Below are positions 42,876 to 51,038 of a stretch of 64,000 nucleotides of DNA, piece by piece (the first letter of the stretch is position 1; the number at the start of each line of letters is the position of its first letter). The position numbers and the translations under genes are program-made. This stretch comes from Sphingorhabdus sp. EL138 (lineage in GTDB: Bacteria; Pseudomonadota; Alphaproteobacteria; Sphingomonadales; Sphingomonadaceae). The stretch lies in assembly GCF_945890115.1 (NCBI RefSeq), contig NZ_CAMDCK010000003.1, positions 86,096 to 150,095 on the forward strand, written 5' to 3'. The notes under the pieces are model-generated. The model worked only from the letters and a program-made list of their open reading frames with translations, did not search any database and was not told where the DNA came from.

Positions 42876-43487
42876 ATGCCGATCTATTGCGATGAGTCGG
42901 GCGGAGTTGGGCGTGGGGTGATGACACTCGCTGCCATATCCATTGAAGAAGATGATGCTGACGCGGTTGTGGCGCACTTTTGCGAAATATCCCGTCTATC
43001 TGGGGAAATAAAGGGTAGCCGCATTGACTTGGGAGAGCGCGCATTGTTGTTTGAGCTGCTTGGTCAAAAGCCTTGGGCAGCAACCATAAGCATCGCGATT
43101 TCCGCGCTCGCGCTCCATCCGGGGGAAGACCGAGGTGCACACGACATCGACATCTATGCGCGATTGCTTAAGGATGCCGTTTCGTACATCATAAAAGGCA
43201 GTAATCCTTGCGTGCAAGTGGTCATTGACGATGGTCGCTATGGCCCCGAGACGCTGGCCCTAATCCGCAAAGATATCGCAGACTTGATTGGTCCTTACGG
43301 TACTGCATTGCTTGATCTCAGTCACCGCCGGTCGGGGCTTCAAATTGCGGATGTCATCGCCAACACCTTCTTCAACCACGCGATGGCAACCGAGCGCCAA
43401 AGCCGAATGGCGGCCATCGTCGCGCCATTTTTGGAAAGTGGCAAAATTAGCCTGCGGATACTTTCATCTGATACCGAGAATGATTGA
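42876..43487 (+). CDS. DUF3800-like protein
   Basis: A 203-residue protein of the DUF3800 type. The N-terminal YCDESG and the later GLQIADVIANTFF match this family, which has an RNase H-like fold of unproven function and often lies in mobile or defence contexts. Central residues VVIDDGRY fit an acidic active site. GAGGAGCGG-like ribosome site before the ATG. It lies 27 bp after the small secreted gene and ends just before a bidirectional terminator. Confidence 0.7.
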   Translation: MPIYCDESGGVGRGVMTLAAISIEEDDADAVVAHFCEISRLSGEIKGSRIDLGERALLFELLGQKPWAATISIAISALALHPGEDRGAHDIDIYARLLKDAVSYIIKGSNPCVQVVIDDGRYGPETLALIRKDIADLIGPYGTALLDLSHRRSGLQIADVIANTFFNHAMATERQSRMAAIVAPFLESGKISLRILSSDTEND

Positions 43488-43502
43488 AGGCACAAAAGAA
43501 AA

Positions 43503-43525
43503 GGCCCGGACGAGCCGGGCCTGTT
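43503..43525. terminator. Bidirectional terminator between DUF3800 gene and rpoZ
   Basis: GGCCCGG (43503-43509) and CCGGGCC (43515-43521) form a 7-bp stem around ACGAG. On the plus strand it is followed by TGTTT; on the minus strand by TTTTCTTTTG. The convergent ends of both genes (43487 and 43549) flank it. Confidence 0.85.
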
Positions 43526-43548
43526 TCACAGATGCCGATGAGTGAAAA

Positions 43549-43893
43549 TTACCGGTCGTAATCGCGCTGCACGCCTGCACCGCGCGCTGGCGCAGCGGCG
43601 GTCAAACGCAGGGCTTCTGCAGACAGGCTGATCGAGCCGACTTCATCCGCTTCTTCATCCTCATCAACCTGAACCTTCTGCAGCGACTGCACCAGGCCTT
43701 CTTTCAATTGGTCAGGGCGAACGGTTTCCTCAGCGATTTCGCGCAAAGCAACGACCGGATTTTTATCACGATCACGATCAATGGTCAGTTCAGCGCCACC
43801 AGAGATTTCACGCGCACGTTCGGCGGCGAGTAATACAAGGTCAAACCGGTTGGTGATCTTGTCGATGCAATCTTCAACAGTAACGCGTGCCAT
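43549..43893 (-). CDS. rpoZ: DNA-directed RNA polymerase subunit omega
   Basis: A 114-residue omega subunit aiding RNA polymerase assembly. The core [33 protein letters not shown] is diagnostic. The C-terminal extension is acidic then Ala-rich. Ribosome site GGAGCC precedes the ATG. Its usual neighbour relA/spoT is not present; it lies alone between a terminator and the divergent PLD gene. Confidence 0.95.
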   Translation of the reverse strand: MARVTVEDCIDKITNRFDLVLLAAERAREISGGAELTIDRDRDKNPVVALREIAEETVRPDQLKEGLVQSLQKVQVDEDEEADEVGSISLSAEALRLTAAAPARGAGVQRDYDR

Positions 43894-44014
43894 ATTGGCT
43901 CCTGATTCTTCGTATATTCGGGAAGTTGGTCGCGCCTAGAGATAATGGGCCAAAATGTCAATGCAAAGGGCGGGCCGCTTGCCGTGCGCTCCGCAAAGCG
44001 GTATCGCTAGCAAC

Positions 44015-45196
44015 ATGACAGTGCAATCAGGCAAGCCCGGGTTCCCCGGAACGCACTTTCAGGTTGCGGGCCATGATTTGCATTTGGTTCATCAGCCGCA
44101 AGATCGGCTCAACGCCGTTTTGCAGCTTATCGCGGTGGCGCAAAAATCGATACACATGTTTTTCTACATGTTTTGTGCCGATGAGACCGGTCGGGAAGTG
44201 CGCGACGCACTCGTTGCTGCGGCGACACGCGGTGTGCACGTGCAATTGATTATAGACAGCTTTGGATCAACCCAGGTGAGCAATCGATTTTTTGACGCTT
44301 TGCTTGACGCTGGCGGCAACTATCACAGTTTCAGCACCCGCAAGGGCCTTGGTTACCTGATCCGCAATCACCAAAAGATGCTGATCATCGACGGCGCCTA
44401 TGCGCTTGTAGGAGGTTTCAATATCGCCGACCCCTATTTCGGGCGCGCAGGTGACGATAGCTGGGAAGATCTCGGCATAATCGTGTCTGGCCCCCAAGCG
44501 CAGCGGCTGAGCGATTATTTTGAGGATATGGCGCACGCATCAAACGGCGGCAACGTCAGCTTCCGGCAGATCCGCAATATCATCCGGCAATGGCGGCCGG
44601 GCATTGGTCGAGTACAATGGCTGTTGGGTGGGCCAACCAACCGCCTTTCGCCATGGGCACTCACGTTCAAGCGATCATTGGATACGGGCAATAGATTTGA
44701 CATCGTTTCCGCCTATTTTTCGCCGTCCCAAACCATATTGCGACGCCTTGCCAAGACAGCCAGGCGCAACCAAGGGTCGCGCCTCATATTGGCCGGAAAA
44801 ACCGATAATGGGGCAACGATTGCCGCCGCGCGCGGGCTTTACCGCTATCTGATGCGCCGTAAGGCACGGATTTTCGAATATCAAACGCGTCCACTGCATA
44901 TGAAGCTGATGGTCATTGATGACACGGTCTATATTGGTTCGGCCAATCTGGATGTCCGAAGTATGTTCATCAATCTGGAAATTATGGTGCGCATCAAGGA
45001 CGCAGGCCTTGCGTTACATATGCGCGCATTGATTGAAGGGCTTGTCTCCCAATCGGAGGAGCAGACACGGGTTTTGTTAAAGAGGCGGGACACTATTTGG
45101 AGCCGGATAAAGTCGGCCCTTGCCTATTTCTTGGTCAATTCGGTGGATTACACCATTGGCCGGCGGATCAAATTCAGTTTGATGCGCAATAAATAA
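44015..45196 (+). CDS. Phospholipase D-family protein, cardiolipin synthase-like
   Basis: A 393-residue protein with two HxK(x)4D motifs: H119/K121/D126 in NHQKMLIIDG and H295/K297/D302 in LHMKLMVIDD, each followed by the GG/GSxN element. This fits bacterial cardiolipin synthases of the ClsB/ClsC type without membrane-spanning N-terminus, or another phosphatidyltransferase. The ATG at 44015 is taken; an ATG 20 codons upstream (43955) is possible, with no clear ribosome site for either. It converges on a lipid-methyltransferase-like gene, both linked to phospholipids. Confidence 0.85.
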   Translation: MTVQSGKPGFPGTHFQVAGHDLHLVHQPQDRLNAVLQLIAVAQKSIHMFFYMFCADETGREVRDALVAAATRGVHVQLIIDSFGSTQVSNRFFDALLDAGGNYHSFSTRKGLGYLIRNHQKMLIIDGAYALVGGFNIADPYFGRAGDDSWEDLGIIVSGPQAQRLSDYFEDMAHASNGGNVSFRQIRNIIRQWRPGIGRVQWLLGGPTNRLSPWALTFKRSLDTGNRFDIVSAYFSPSQTILRRLAKTARRNQGSRLILAGKTDNGATIAAARGLYRYLMRRKARIFEYQTRPLHMKLMVIDDTVYIGSANLDVRSMFINLEIMVRIKDAGLALHMRALIEGLVSQSEEQTRVLLKRRDTIWSRIKSALAYFLVNSVDYTIGRRIKFSLMRNK

Positions 45197-45823
45197 TCAT
45201 TCTTTCCAGCCCCAGAACAGATGGCAAGGCAATATATTCCATAAGGCATAGCCATTGTCGATCTTACGGAAATGCGGGATCATGAAATCACGCGCACGAG
45301 CACGGAACTGATAGACCAGAAATGCCCCGCCGGGCCGGATCGCCTTCGCTGTTTCCTCAGCGATCACAGCGCCAAGATTATTGGGGAGCGTCGAAAAGGG
45401 CAGGCCGGAGAGAATATAGTCGGCATGTGCAAACCCGAGATTGTTTATGATTGCGTTCACATCTGCCGCCGAACCATGGACAGCGACAAAGCGGCTGTCA
45501 CGGACATTATACCACAGATACTCAATAAAATCTTCGTTCAGATCAATGACCAGCAATGTGGCATCGGGGCGCATGCGGTCCAGAATGGGTTGGCAGAAAG
45601 TGCCAATGCCCGGACCATATTCCACAAATAATTTGGTGTTGTCCCAGTCAACCGGCGCAAGCATTTTGTTCACGGTGAAGGACGATGACGGGATGATTGA
45701 CCCAACCATCACTGGATGTTTGATAAAGCCTTTAAGAAAAACGCCCCATGGACCCAAAAAGCGGCTTGCGCTGCTTTTCAAGCGGTTCAGCACCGTCGTT
45801 TTGGCCAATCTTGAAGAGATCAT
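45197..45823 (-). CDS. SAM methyltransferase, phospholipid N-methyltransferase-like
   Basis: A 208-residue methyltransferase with motif I LFVEYGPGIGTF near residues 65-76 and downstream SGLPFSTLP. This pattern is seen in phospholipid methyltransferases and rRNA adenine dimethylase-like proteins (PmtA type), which methylate phosphatidylethanolamine. Stop codons of this gene and the PLD gene abut (45196/45197), so they converge without a gap. Substrate is inferred only. Confidence 0.78.
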   Translation of the reverse strand: MISSRLAKTTVLNRLKSSASRFLGPWGVFLKGFIKHPVMVGSIIPSSSFTVNKMLAPVDWDNTKLFVEYGPGIGTFCQPILDRMRPDATLLVIDLNEDFIEYLWYNVRDSRFVAVHGSAADVNAIINNLGFAHADYILSGLPFSTLPNNLGAVIAEETAKAIRPGGAFLVYQFRARARDFMIPHFRKIDNGYALWNILPCHLFWGWKE

Positions 45824-45954
45824 AGGATGGGTCCGGGAGAAGTTGTCACGAAACAGTCACATTCACAAATTGATACAGTTCGTGCAACCGCGCTTACCAA
45901 CTAACTGTTCCACCTATCTTGCATTGCAGATCAAATCAGTCTTATGCCGCTGAC

Positions 45955-46278
45955 ATGGCAAAGCTAGGCAGCGGCACACTTTCGGTTATATTTGTGGCAC
46001 AGCGCACGGGGCTGGACGCCGATGGTTACGCGAGGGCCGCCGCCACGATGGATGAACTCGCCGCACGACAAGAAGGCTATGTTGGTATGGATTCGGTGCG
46101 TGGCGCAGATGGACTTGGAATCACCGTCAGCTATTGGACAGACGAGGCTAGTGCAAAAGCATGGCGTAATCATCCCGAGCACGCCGCAATGCGCGATGCT
46201 GGGCGTGACCGGTGGTATTCGGACTACAGCCTGCATGTCGCGCAAGTGATGCGAAGTTATGATTGGAAAAAGCCATGA
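45955..46278 (+). CDS. Second antibiotic biosynthesis monooxygenase-domain protein
   Basis: A 107-residue ABM-type protein. The pattern IFVAQRTGLDADGYARAAATMDELAARQEGYVGMDSVR, SYWTDEASAKAWRNHPEH and RWYSDYSLHVAQV matches this small alpha/beta family. The ATG at 45955 has no strong ribosome site. It is followed in overlap by an MFS transporter (ATGA), so the two form a unit. A role as a small oxygenase or binding protein for the transported compound is only a guess. Confidence 0.8.
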   Translation: MAKLGSGTLSVIFVAQRTGLDADGYARAAATMDELAARQEGYVGMDSVRGADGLGITVSYWTDEASAKAWRNHPEHAAMRDAGRDRWYSDYSLHVAQVMRSYDWKKP

Positions 46279-47579
46279 GCGCGGTTCAAGCTATCCCCAA
46301 TAGCCGCGTTGTCGTGCTGTTCCTCGTGATGCTTGTCGCGGCGGCTGGCAATACCGCGATGCAGTCTGCCCTTCCCGCGATCGCCAGCGAATTGGATATG
46401 CCCGACGTGTGGGTAAGTCTGGCCTTTAGCTGGTCTGCGTTATTGTGGGTTATCACTGCGCCCAAATGGGCGCGCCTGTCGGATCGCCGAGGCCGCAAAC
46501 AACTGATGAGTGTTGGCATCATTGGCTTTGTCGCGTCGATGGGCATGTGTGGGTTGGTGCTTTGGCTTGGGCTGGCTGGCCTGATAGGCCCTGTCGTGAC
46601 GTTCATCCTGTTTGCGTTATTCCGCAGCCTTTACGGCGGTTTCGGTTCGGCTGCCCCACCCGCCGTTCAGGCATATGTTGCCGCCCGGACCGAACGCGCA
46701 GAACGTACCAAGGCGCTATCGATGCTTGCCTCGTCTTTTGGCGTTGGCACCGTTATTGGCCCTGCCACCGCGCATTATTTTCTGTTCCCACCTTTCGGTC
46801 TGGCTGGGCCGCTCATCATGTTTGCGGCCTTTGGTGTGGCCGTATTGATTGCGTTGCATGTTCAACTGCCCAATGACACCCCACGTTTTGAGGCACGCGG
46901 CGCCGTTGCGGCTTATCCCAATTCGGCGTCGATCAATGCGCCCGACGATGAAGAGGTTGCTGGCGAAGCTTTGGGGTCAGTGTTACCTAAAACTGAGGTC
47001 CGCCTGCCATGGCGCGACGGAAGGATGGCGTCCTGGCTCATTGCGGGGCTTATCGGCGGCCATGCACAAGCCATCATGCTGGGCGTTGTAGGTTTTCTTG
47101 TGCGTGACCGGCTTGGGCTCCATGACCGCCCATGGGAGGCGGTGCAGGCGAGTGGATCAGTTATGCTGATCGGCGCTATGGCCACCTTGCTGGCGCAATG
47201 GGGCCTGATCCCCATGCTCTCGCTTGCCGCGCGCAGTTCCGTTTTGATTGGCGCTATCCTCGCTTTAATCGGGACCATCCTGACCGGTCTCAGTTATGAT
47301 TTTTACGGCATCAGCACGGGCTTTGCGATTGCCTCACTTGGCTTTGGGCTTTTCCGGCCAGGCTTTACTGCCGGCGCATCCTTGGCGGTCGGACGGCACG
47401 AGCAAGGGGACGTTGCAGGAAAGATTGCTTCGATCAGCGGTGCTGCATATATCGTCGCCCCGGCCGTTGGCGTTGCGTTATTCAATTATTGGGAGCCAGC
47501 GACGTTCATTCTCATCGCGGCATCATTATTGTTCCTGATTATTTGGGGGCGAAAGGCGTTGGTCACACCAGATATTTGA
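46275..47579 (+). CDS. MFS transporter
   Basis: A 434-residue major-facilitator permease. About 12 membrane segments are visible, and the MFS motif A-like loop WARLSDRRGRKQLM lies near residue 70. The gene starts at the ATG 46275, overlapping the previous stop. Closest in style to drug/metabolite efflux (DHA) transporters. A central hydrophilic loop of about 40 residues (around 205-245) separates the two halves. Substrate unknown. Confidence 0.87.
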   Translation: MSAVQAIPNSRVVVLFLVMLVAAAGNTAMQSALPAIASELDMPDVWVSLAFSWSALLWVITAPKWARLSDRRGRKQLMSVGIIGFVASMGMCGLVLWLGLAGLIGPVVTFILFALFRSLYGGFGSAAPPAVQAYVAARTERAERTKALSMLASSFGVGTVIGPATAHYFLFPPFGLAGPLIMFAAFGVAVLIALHVQLPNDTPRFEARGAVAAYPNSASINAPDDEEVAGEALGSVLPKTEVRLPWRDGRMASWLIAGLIGGHAQAIMLGVVGFLVRDRLGLHDRPWEAVQASGSVMLIGAMATLLAQWGLIPMLSLAARSSVLIGAILALIGTILTGLSYDFYGISTGFAIASLGFGLFRPGFTAGASLAVGRHEQGDVAGKIASISGAAYIVAPAVGVALFNYWEPATFILIAASLLFLIIWGRKALVTPDI

Positions 47580-47710
47580 CAGTATTGTTGTGAATGTGGG
47601 AACGGGGCTATCGTTGGCATCAACGGCTCTGCGCCAAAACTCCCTTTGTTGCAGCAAAGTTGGCAGAAAGCTGTGGCGACATGAGAATAATAGATGCGCT
47701 GAATTTGCAC

Positions 47711-47737
47711 AAAAAAAGGGCCGACCGAAGCCGACCC
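47711..47737 (-). terminator. Minus-strand UUCG-loop Rho-independent terminator
   Basis: On the minus strand GGGTCGGC and GTCGGCCC pair over 8 bp (two G-U) around a TTCG tetraloop, followed by seven T. It is a textbook terminator for transcripts coming from the right. No annotated minus-strand gene lies to the right within 3 kb, so the source is a short unannotated transcript. Confidence 0.8.
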
Positions 47738-47762
47738 TGAAAAAGTCTTTAGGAGAGGATGC

Positions 47763-47846
47763 CTAAAAGGCTCGATCTGTATGGCTAAGTTTCATTTTTT
47801 GTGCAAGTGCGAACAGCGCAATAGCTGTTGCAAATGATGCAACCAT
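47763..47846 (-). CDS. Possible 27-residue small membrane protein
   Basis: An ATG-TAG frame on the minus strand beginning MVASFATAIALFALAQKMKL and ending RAF. The first 16 residues form a hydrophobic segment, then a basic polar tail, the shape of a small membrane protein. It stops 26 bp before the orphan terminator. There is no clear Shine-Dalgarno, but TATAAAT-like sequence directly precedes the ATG, so it may be leaderless or the transcript may be noncoding. It diverges from the LysR gene (starts 47937). Confidence 0.4.
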   Translation of the reverse strand: MVASFATAIALFALAQKMKLSHTDRAF

Positions 47847-47936
47847 TATTTATACGTTTAAGCTGAATTTCGTGGCATTTGTACGATCCTGAGAACAGGA
47901 AATTTTTGGTGCAGTGCGGCAAAGTTAGGAGATGAT

Positions 47937-48812
47937 ATGCGCAGATTGCCCCCCCTACGCTCGTTGGAAGCGTTTTTGCGCGTCGCTAAGCTTGGTTCGG
48001 CAAAAGCTGCCGCGAGCGAACTCGCATTATCTCCGCCCGCGCTCAGCCGCCGCATCAAGGCGCTGGAAGACTTCATTGGCAAATCCCTGTTTGACCGCCG
48101 CGCGCAAGCAATGGTCATTAATGCGGATGGTGAGGCACTTCTGGCGGCCGTTGAACCAGCGATGGACGCAATGGCAGAGGCGGTTGACGAGCTGGCCGGC
48201 CGTGGCGGGGAGTATCGCCTGCGCTTGGGCCTCTTGCCGCTTTTTGGTTCGCAAAGGCTCATTCCGCGCCTGCCTGAATTGCGAAAGGCGTTTCCGAAGC
48301 TTCATATCGATGTGGACACATCTGGCCATGCCGAAAATCTGCTGGGTGATGTTGTCGACGCAGCTATCATCATTTCAGCAGACGTCGACCCCAAGCTTTA
48401 CAGTGTCCGCTTGGACCGCAATCTTGTTTACGCCATCGCCTCTGAAAAATGGGCAAAGGAGCATAAGGTCGAAAAGCCTGAGGACCTCGCAAAGCATACG
48501 GTCATGGTCCATAGTGACATGCCTATGATTTTTGACGCATGGCGGCAGGCGATGGGGGTCCCCCGCCTGAAGCCGGCTGCGATCGATAGTCTTGATAGTG
48601 GCGCATTGATGCTGGAGGCTGCCGCAAATGGTCTTGGCGTTGCAATCATGCACGGAAGTCACTTCTCCGACGCGCGCGACCCGCGCCTGACGCGGCTTTT
48701 CGATACAGAAGTTGAAAGCCCCTACAGCTATTACTTCGTGTGCCGTCCCCGCGCGCTGAAGCAGAGAGCTGTTAAAATCTTTCACGACTGGTTGTTGAAG
48801 TCTGGCGTGTAA
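47937..48812 (+). CDS. LysR-family transcriptional regulator
   Basis: A 291-residue LysR regulator. The N-terminal winged HTH RLPPLRSLEAFLRVAKLGSAKAAASELALSPPALSRRIKALEDFIGKSLFDR is unmistakable, and the effector domain covers about 90-290. It is closest in style to the GcvA group. AGGAGATGAT precedes the ATG. LysR proteins usually act on a divergent neighbour; here the only candidate is the small minus-strand transcript at 47711-47846. Confidence 0.9.
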   Translation: MRRLPPLRSLEAFLRVAKLGSAKAAASELALSPPALSRRIKALEDFIGKSLFDRRAQAMVINADGEALLAAVEPAMDAMAEAVDELAGRGGEYRLRLGLLPLFGSQRLIPRLPELRKAFPKLHIDVDTSGHAENLLGDVVDAAIIISADVDPKLYSVRLDRNLVYAIASEKWAKEHKVEKPEDLAKHTVMVHSDMPMIFDAWRQAMGVPRLKPAAIDSLDSGALMLEAAANGLGVAIMHGSHFSDARDPRLTRLFDTEVESPYSYYFVCRPRALKQRAVKIFHDWLLKSGV

Positions 48813-48981
48813 TTGCCCGCGATCCCTTAAATCCTGTTCATAGCGTTCGGCGCGTTTTGGTTCTGCCGTCCCGTTTCTGACAATTCTGATTTACACTTCC
48901 GGACTGACAACCCTCATCATCAACCGATGGCGACAAAGCGAAGCACTTGACCCCGTCGGCGTCGGGCGTCATTGCAGGTGT

Positions 48982-49221
48982 ATGAATCAAGACATAGCCG
49001 ATATGAATTTTGAAACCGCGCTGCGGGCGCTTGAGGACATCGTCCATAAGTTGGAAAGCGGTGAGGCGCCGCTCGATGAATCCATCGCCTTGTACGAACG
49101 TGGCAATGCGTTGCGGGCCTTGTGCCAACAACGGCTTGATACGGCGAAAGCGCGCATTGAGGCCATTGTCCAAGGGCCAGACGGGTCGCCAACAGGTACA
49201 ACAACATTCGATGCCGGATGA
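48982..49221 (+). CDS. xseB: Exonuclease VII small subunit
   Basis: A 79-residue XseB. The signature FETALRALEDIVHKLESGEAPLDESIALYERGNAL is diagnostic. Exonuclease VII degrades single-stranded DNA with XseA, which is not here. The last 4 bases overlap ispA (ATGA), a common xseB-ispA coupling. Confidence 0.94.
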   Translation: MNQDIADMNFETALRALEDIVHKLESGEAPLDESIALYERGNALRALCQQRLDTAKARIEAIVQGPDGSPTGTTTFDAG

Positions 49222-50126
49222 ACATTATGGCTGCCAAACCATCATTGTTGCAGGACTCACTGGCGCAAATTGCGGCGGACATTGATCACGAATTTGATGC
49301 GCTTCTGACGCTACCCGGCGACGCGCGGGACCGCCTATATGCCGCCATGCGCTATGCCGCGATTGGCGGCGGCAAGCGCCTCCGGCCGTTGCTTGTGACT
49401 GCGACAGCGGCTCTGTTCCATGTGGATCGTGCAGTGGCTTTGCGCGTTGGCACGGCTGTCGAAGCTATTCATGTCTACTCTCTGGTGCATGACGACTTGC
49501 CCTGCATGGATGACGACGACATGCGCCGTGGTAAGCCGACCGTGCACCGCGCGTTTGATGACGCAACTGCTGTTCTGGCCGGAGATTCTCTTCATGCTTT
49601 GGCATTCGAGATACTCGCGAACCCGCAAACGCATGGCGACCCGTTCGTGCGCGGCGAACTGGTATCGACACTGGCTTTAGCAAGCGGCCCGGAAGGCATG
49701 GCCGGTGGGCAGATGATGGATATCGAAGCCGAGAAATCCGCATTCGACCTCCAAACCATCATGCGCCTGCAAGCGCTGAAGACGGGTGCTCTGATTGCCG
49801 CCAGCGTTGAAATGGGGGCAATATTAGGACATATCCCGACAGAAGGCCGAACGCATTTGCGCGGATATGCAAGGGACATTGGCCTCGCCTTTCAGATCGC
49901 CGACGACATCATGGATGTTGAAGGTGATCCAGAACTGGCTGGCAAAGCGCTTCAAAAAGACGCGGCGGCCAATAAAGGCACCTTTGTATCTCTCATGGGC
50001 CTCGAACGCGCCAAGCAGCAAGCGGAAATGCTTGTGCAGCAGGCCAATGACCATCTGTCGACTTATGGTGCCGAAGCTGATCTTTTGCGCGCCATTGCCA
50101 ATTATATTACCGAAAGGGATCGCTAG
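49218..50126 (+). CDS. ispA: Farnesyl/geranyl diphosphate synthase
   Basis: A 302-residue short-chain trans-prenyltransferase that joins IPP and DMAPP to make farnesyl diphosphate for quinones, carotenoids and cell-wall carriers. First Asp-rich motif DDLPCMDDDD at 92-101, second DDIMD near 226. GGGKRLRPLL is conserved. The ATG at 49218 overlaps the xseB stop; an ATG at 49227 is another choice. coaD starts directly after its stop. Confidence 0.94.
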   Translation: MNIMAAKPSLLQDSLAQIAADIDHEFDALLTLPGDARDRLYAAMRYAAIGGGKRLRPLLVTATAALFHVDRAVALRVGTAVEAIHVYSLVHDDLPCMDDDDMRRGKPTVHRAFDDATAVLAGDSLHALAFEILANPQTHGDPFVRGELVSTLALASGPEGMAGGQMMDIEAEKSAFDLQTIMRLQALKTGALIAASVEMGAILGHIPTEGRTHLRGYARDIGLAFQIADDIMDVEGDPELAGKALQKDAAANKGTFVSLMGLERAKQQAEMLVQQANDHLSTYGAEADLLRAIANYITERDR

Positions 50127-50636
50127 ATGACACACCGGATTGGCGTTTATCCTGGCACATTTGACCCAATCACCTTGGGCCATATGGATATCATCCGGCG
50201 CGGCGCGAAACTGGTGGATGAGTTGATCATCGGCGTAACCACAAATGCGGCCAAATCCCCAATGTTTTCCGATGATGAGCGGATTGCGATGGTCGAGCGC
50301 GAAGTCGCCAGCATCGGTTCGGCGCATATTCGTGTTGTTGGGTTCAACTCATTGCTGATGGATTTTGCCGAAGCGCAAGGTGCAAGCACCGTCATTCGTG
50401 GTATTCGCGGCGTCACGGATTTCGAATATGAATATCAACTCACGGGCATGAACCGCCAGTTGAACGATCGCGTCGAAACGCTGTTTTTAATGGCCGACGT
50501 ATCCCTACAGCCCATTGCCTCGCGGCTGGTGAAGGAAATTGCAATTTACGGCGGCGAAATCGGGAAGTTTGTGACTCCCGATATTCGCGACGAAGTCGTT
50601 GCGCGCGTGCACAAGTTGGGCAAAAAAGGCGGTTAA
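50127..50636 (+). CDS. coaD: Phosphopantetheine adenylyltransferase
   Basis: A 169-residue enzyme making dephospho-CoA from 4'-phosphopantetheine and ATP. The nucleotidyltransferase motif GTFDPITLGH is at residues 10-19, and the RGIRGVTDFEYEYQLTGMN segment is typical. Start ATG directly abuts the ispA stop, so it ends the xseB-ispA-coaD operon. Length fits the family. Confidence 0.95.
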   Translation: MTHRIGVYPGTFDPITLGHMDIIRRGAKLVDELIIGVTTNAAKSPMFSDDERIAMVEREVASIGSAHIRVVGFNSLLMDFAEAQGASTVIRGIRGVTDFEYEYQLTGMNRQLNDRVETLFLMADVSLQPIASRLVKEIAIYGGEIGKFVTPDIRDEVVARVHKLGKKGG

Positions 50637-50668
50637 GCGCTAAATCGGCTTGCGTTGCTTGCGTTCCT

Positions 50669-50681
50669 TAGGGTCAGGACC
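50669..50681 (+). repeat. Dispersed TAGGGTCAGGACC motif, copy 4
   Basis: TAGGGTCAGGACC, exact to the common form, 33 bp after the coaD stop. Not fused to a stop codon here. Confidence 0.6.
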
Positions 50682-50734
50682 ATAAGCGGAAGACGTGCCA
50701 TATACCCTGCCTTACGAATATCAGAGAAGCGATA

Positions 50735-50760
50735 ACTTCGGGGATGACGCAATTGTCATC
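50735..50760 (-). repeat. REP-like hairpin, copy C
   Basis: ACTTCGGGGATGACGCAATT followed by GTCATC. GATGAC and GTCATC form a 6-bp stem around GCAATT. It has the shape of copy A (GGGGACAA/TTGTCCCC) with compensating differences in the stem. Confidence 0.6.
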
Positions 50761-50767
50761 GGAGTCC

Positions 50768-50813
50768 TAAGTTTACAAACATATACGCAAAACGCGGTAT
50801 TTCTGTAAACTTA
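50768..50813. repeat. Perfect 10-bp inverted repeat
   Basis: TAAGTTTACA (50768-50777) and TGTAAACTTA (50804-50813) are perfect reverse complements with a 26-bp spacer. It lies between REP-like copies and may be a separate element. Confidence 0.5.
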
Positions 50814-50946
50814 CCGCAACGTTGCGACGTTGGCTTTCCGGGTCCGAAAGCCGGGGTGGGGTTCAACAGGTTCAAAGAGCCAGTCGCGCAACACATAAGG
50901 GCGTGACGCACAGAATCTCAAAACAAATCCTACATTTCAAGCGAAA

Positions 50947-50995
50947 CCTATTTCGGGGATGACGCACCTGTCACCGTAATTCCCACCGTAATTCC
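50947..50995 (-). repeat. REP-like element, copy D, with tandem 12-mer
   Basis: 50948-50983 is the reverse complement of 31427-31462 except for one base. The terminal CACCGTAATTCC (50972-50983) is repeated at once at 50984-50995. Confidence 0.75.
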
Positions 50996-51038
50996 CGTCT
51001 GCAGAACAGAAATGACGGCGGCAAGATCCGGGCCGAAT

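Larger units (their letters stand above)
47580..47936. other. Gap holding an orphan minus-strand terminator and a possible small gene
   Basis: This 357-bp gap lies between the MFS gene and LysR (both plus strand). It contains an intrinsic terminator for the minus strand at 47711-47737 and, upstream of it on that strand, an open frame of 27 codons. No other gene is recognised. Confidence 0.55.
50637..51038. other. Gene-less gap dense in repeats
   Basis: This 402-bp gap lies between coaD and the acyl-CoA ligase, both ending into it. It contains TAGGGTCAGGACC (50669), a REP-like hairpin (50735-50760), a 10-bp inverted repeat (50768-50813) and a REP-like unit with a tandem 12-mer (50947-50995). 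No gene is seen. The stretch 50814-50946 shows nothing clear. Confidence 0.6.

Noticed and set aside
47751..47788. A plus-strand mini-ORF at the AGGAGAGGATG sequence
   Set aside because: The ATG abuts the Shine-Dalgarno with no spacing and the frame is only 9 codons long.
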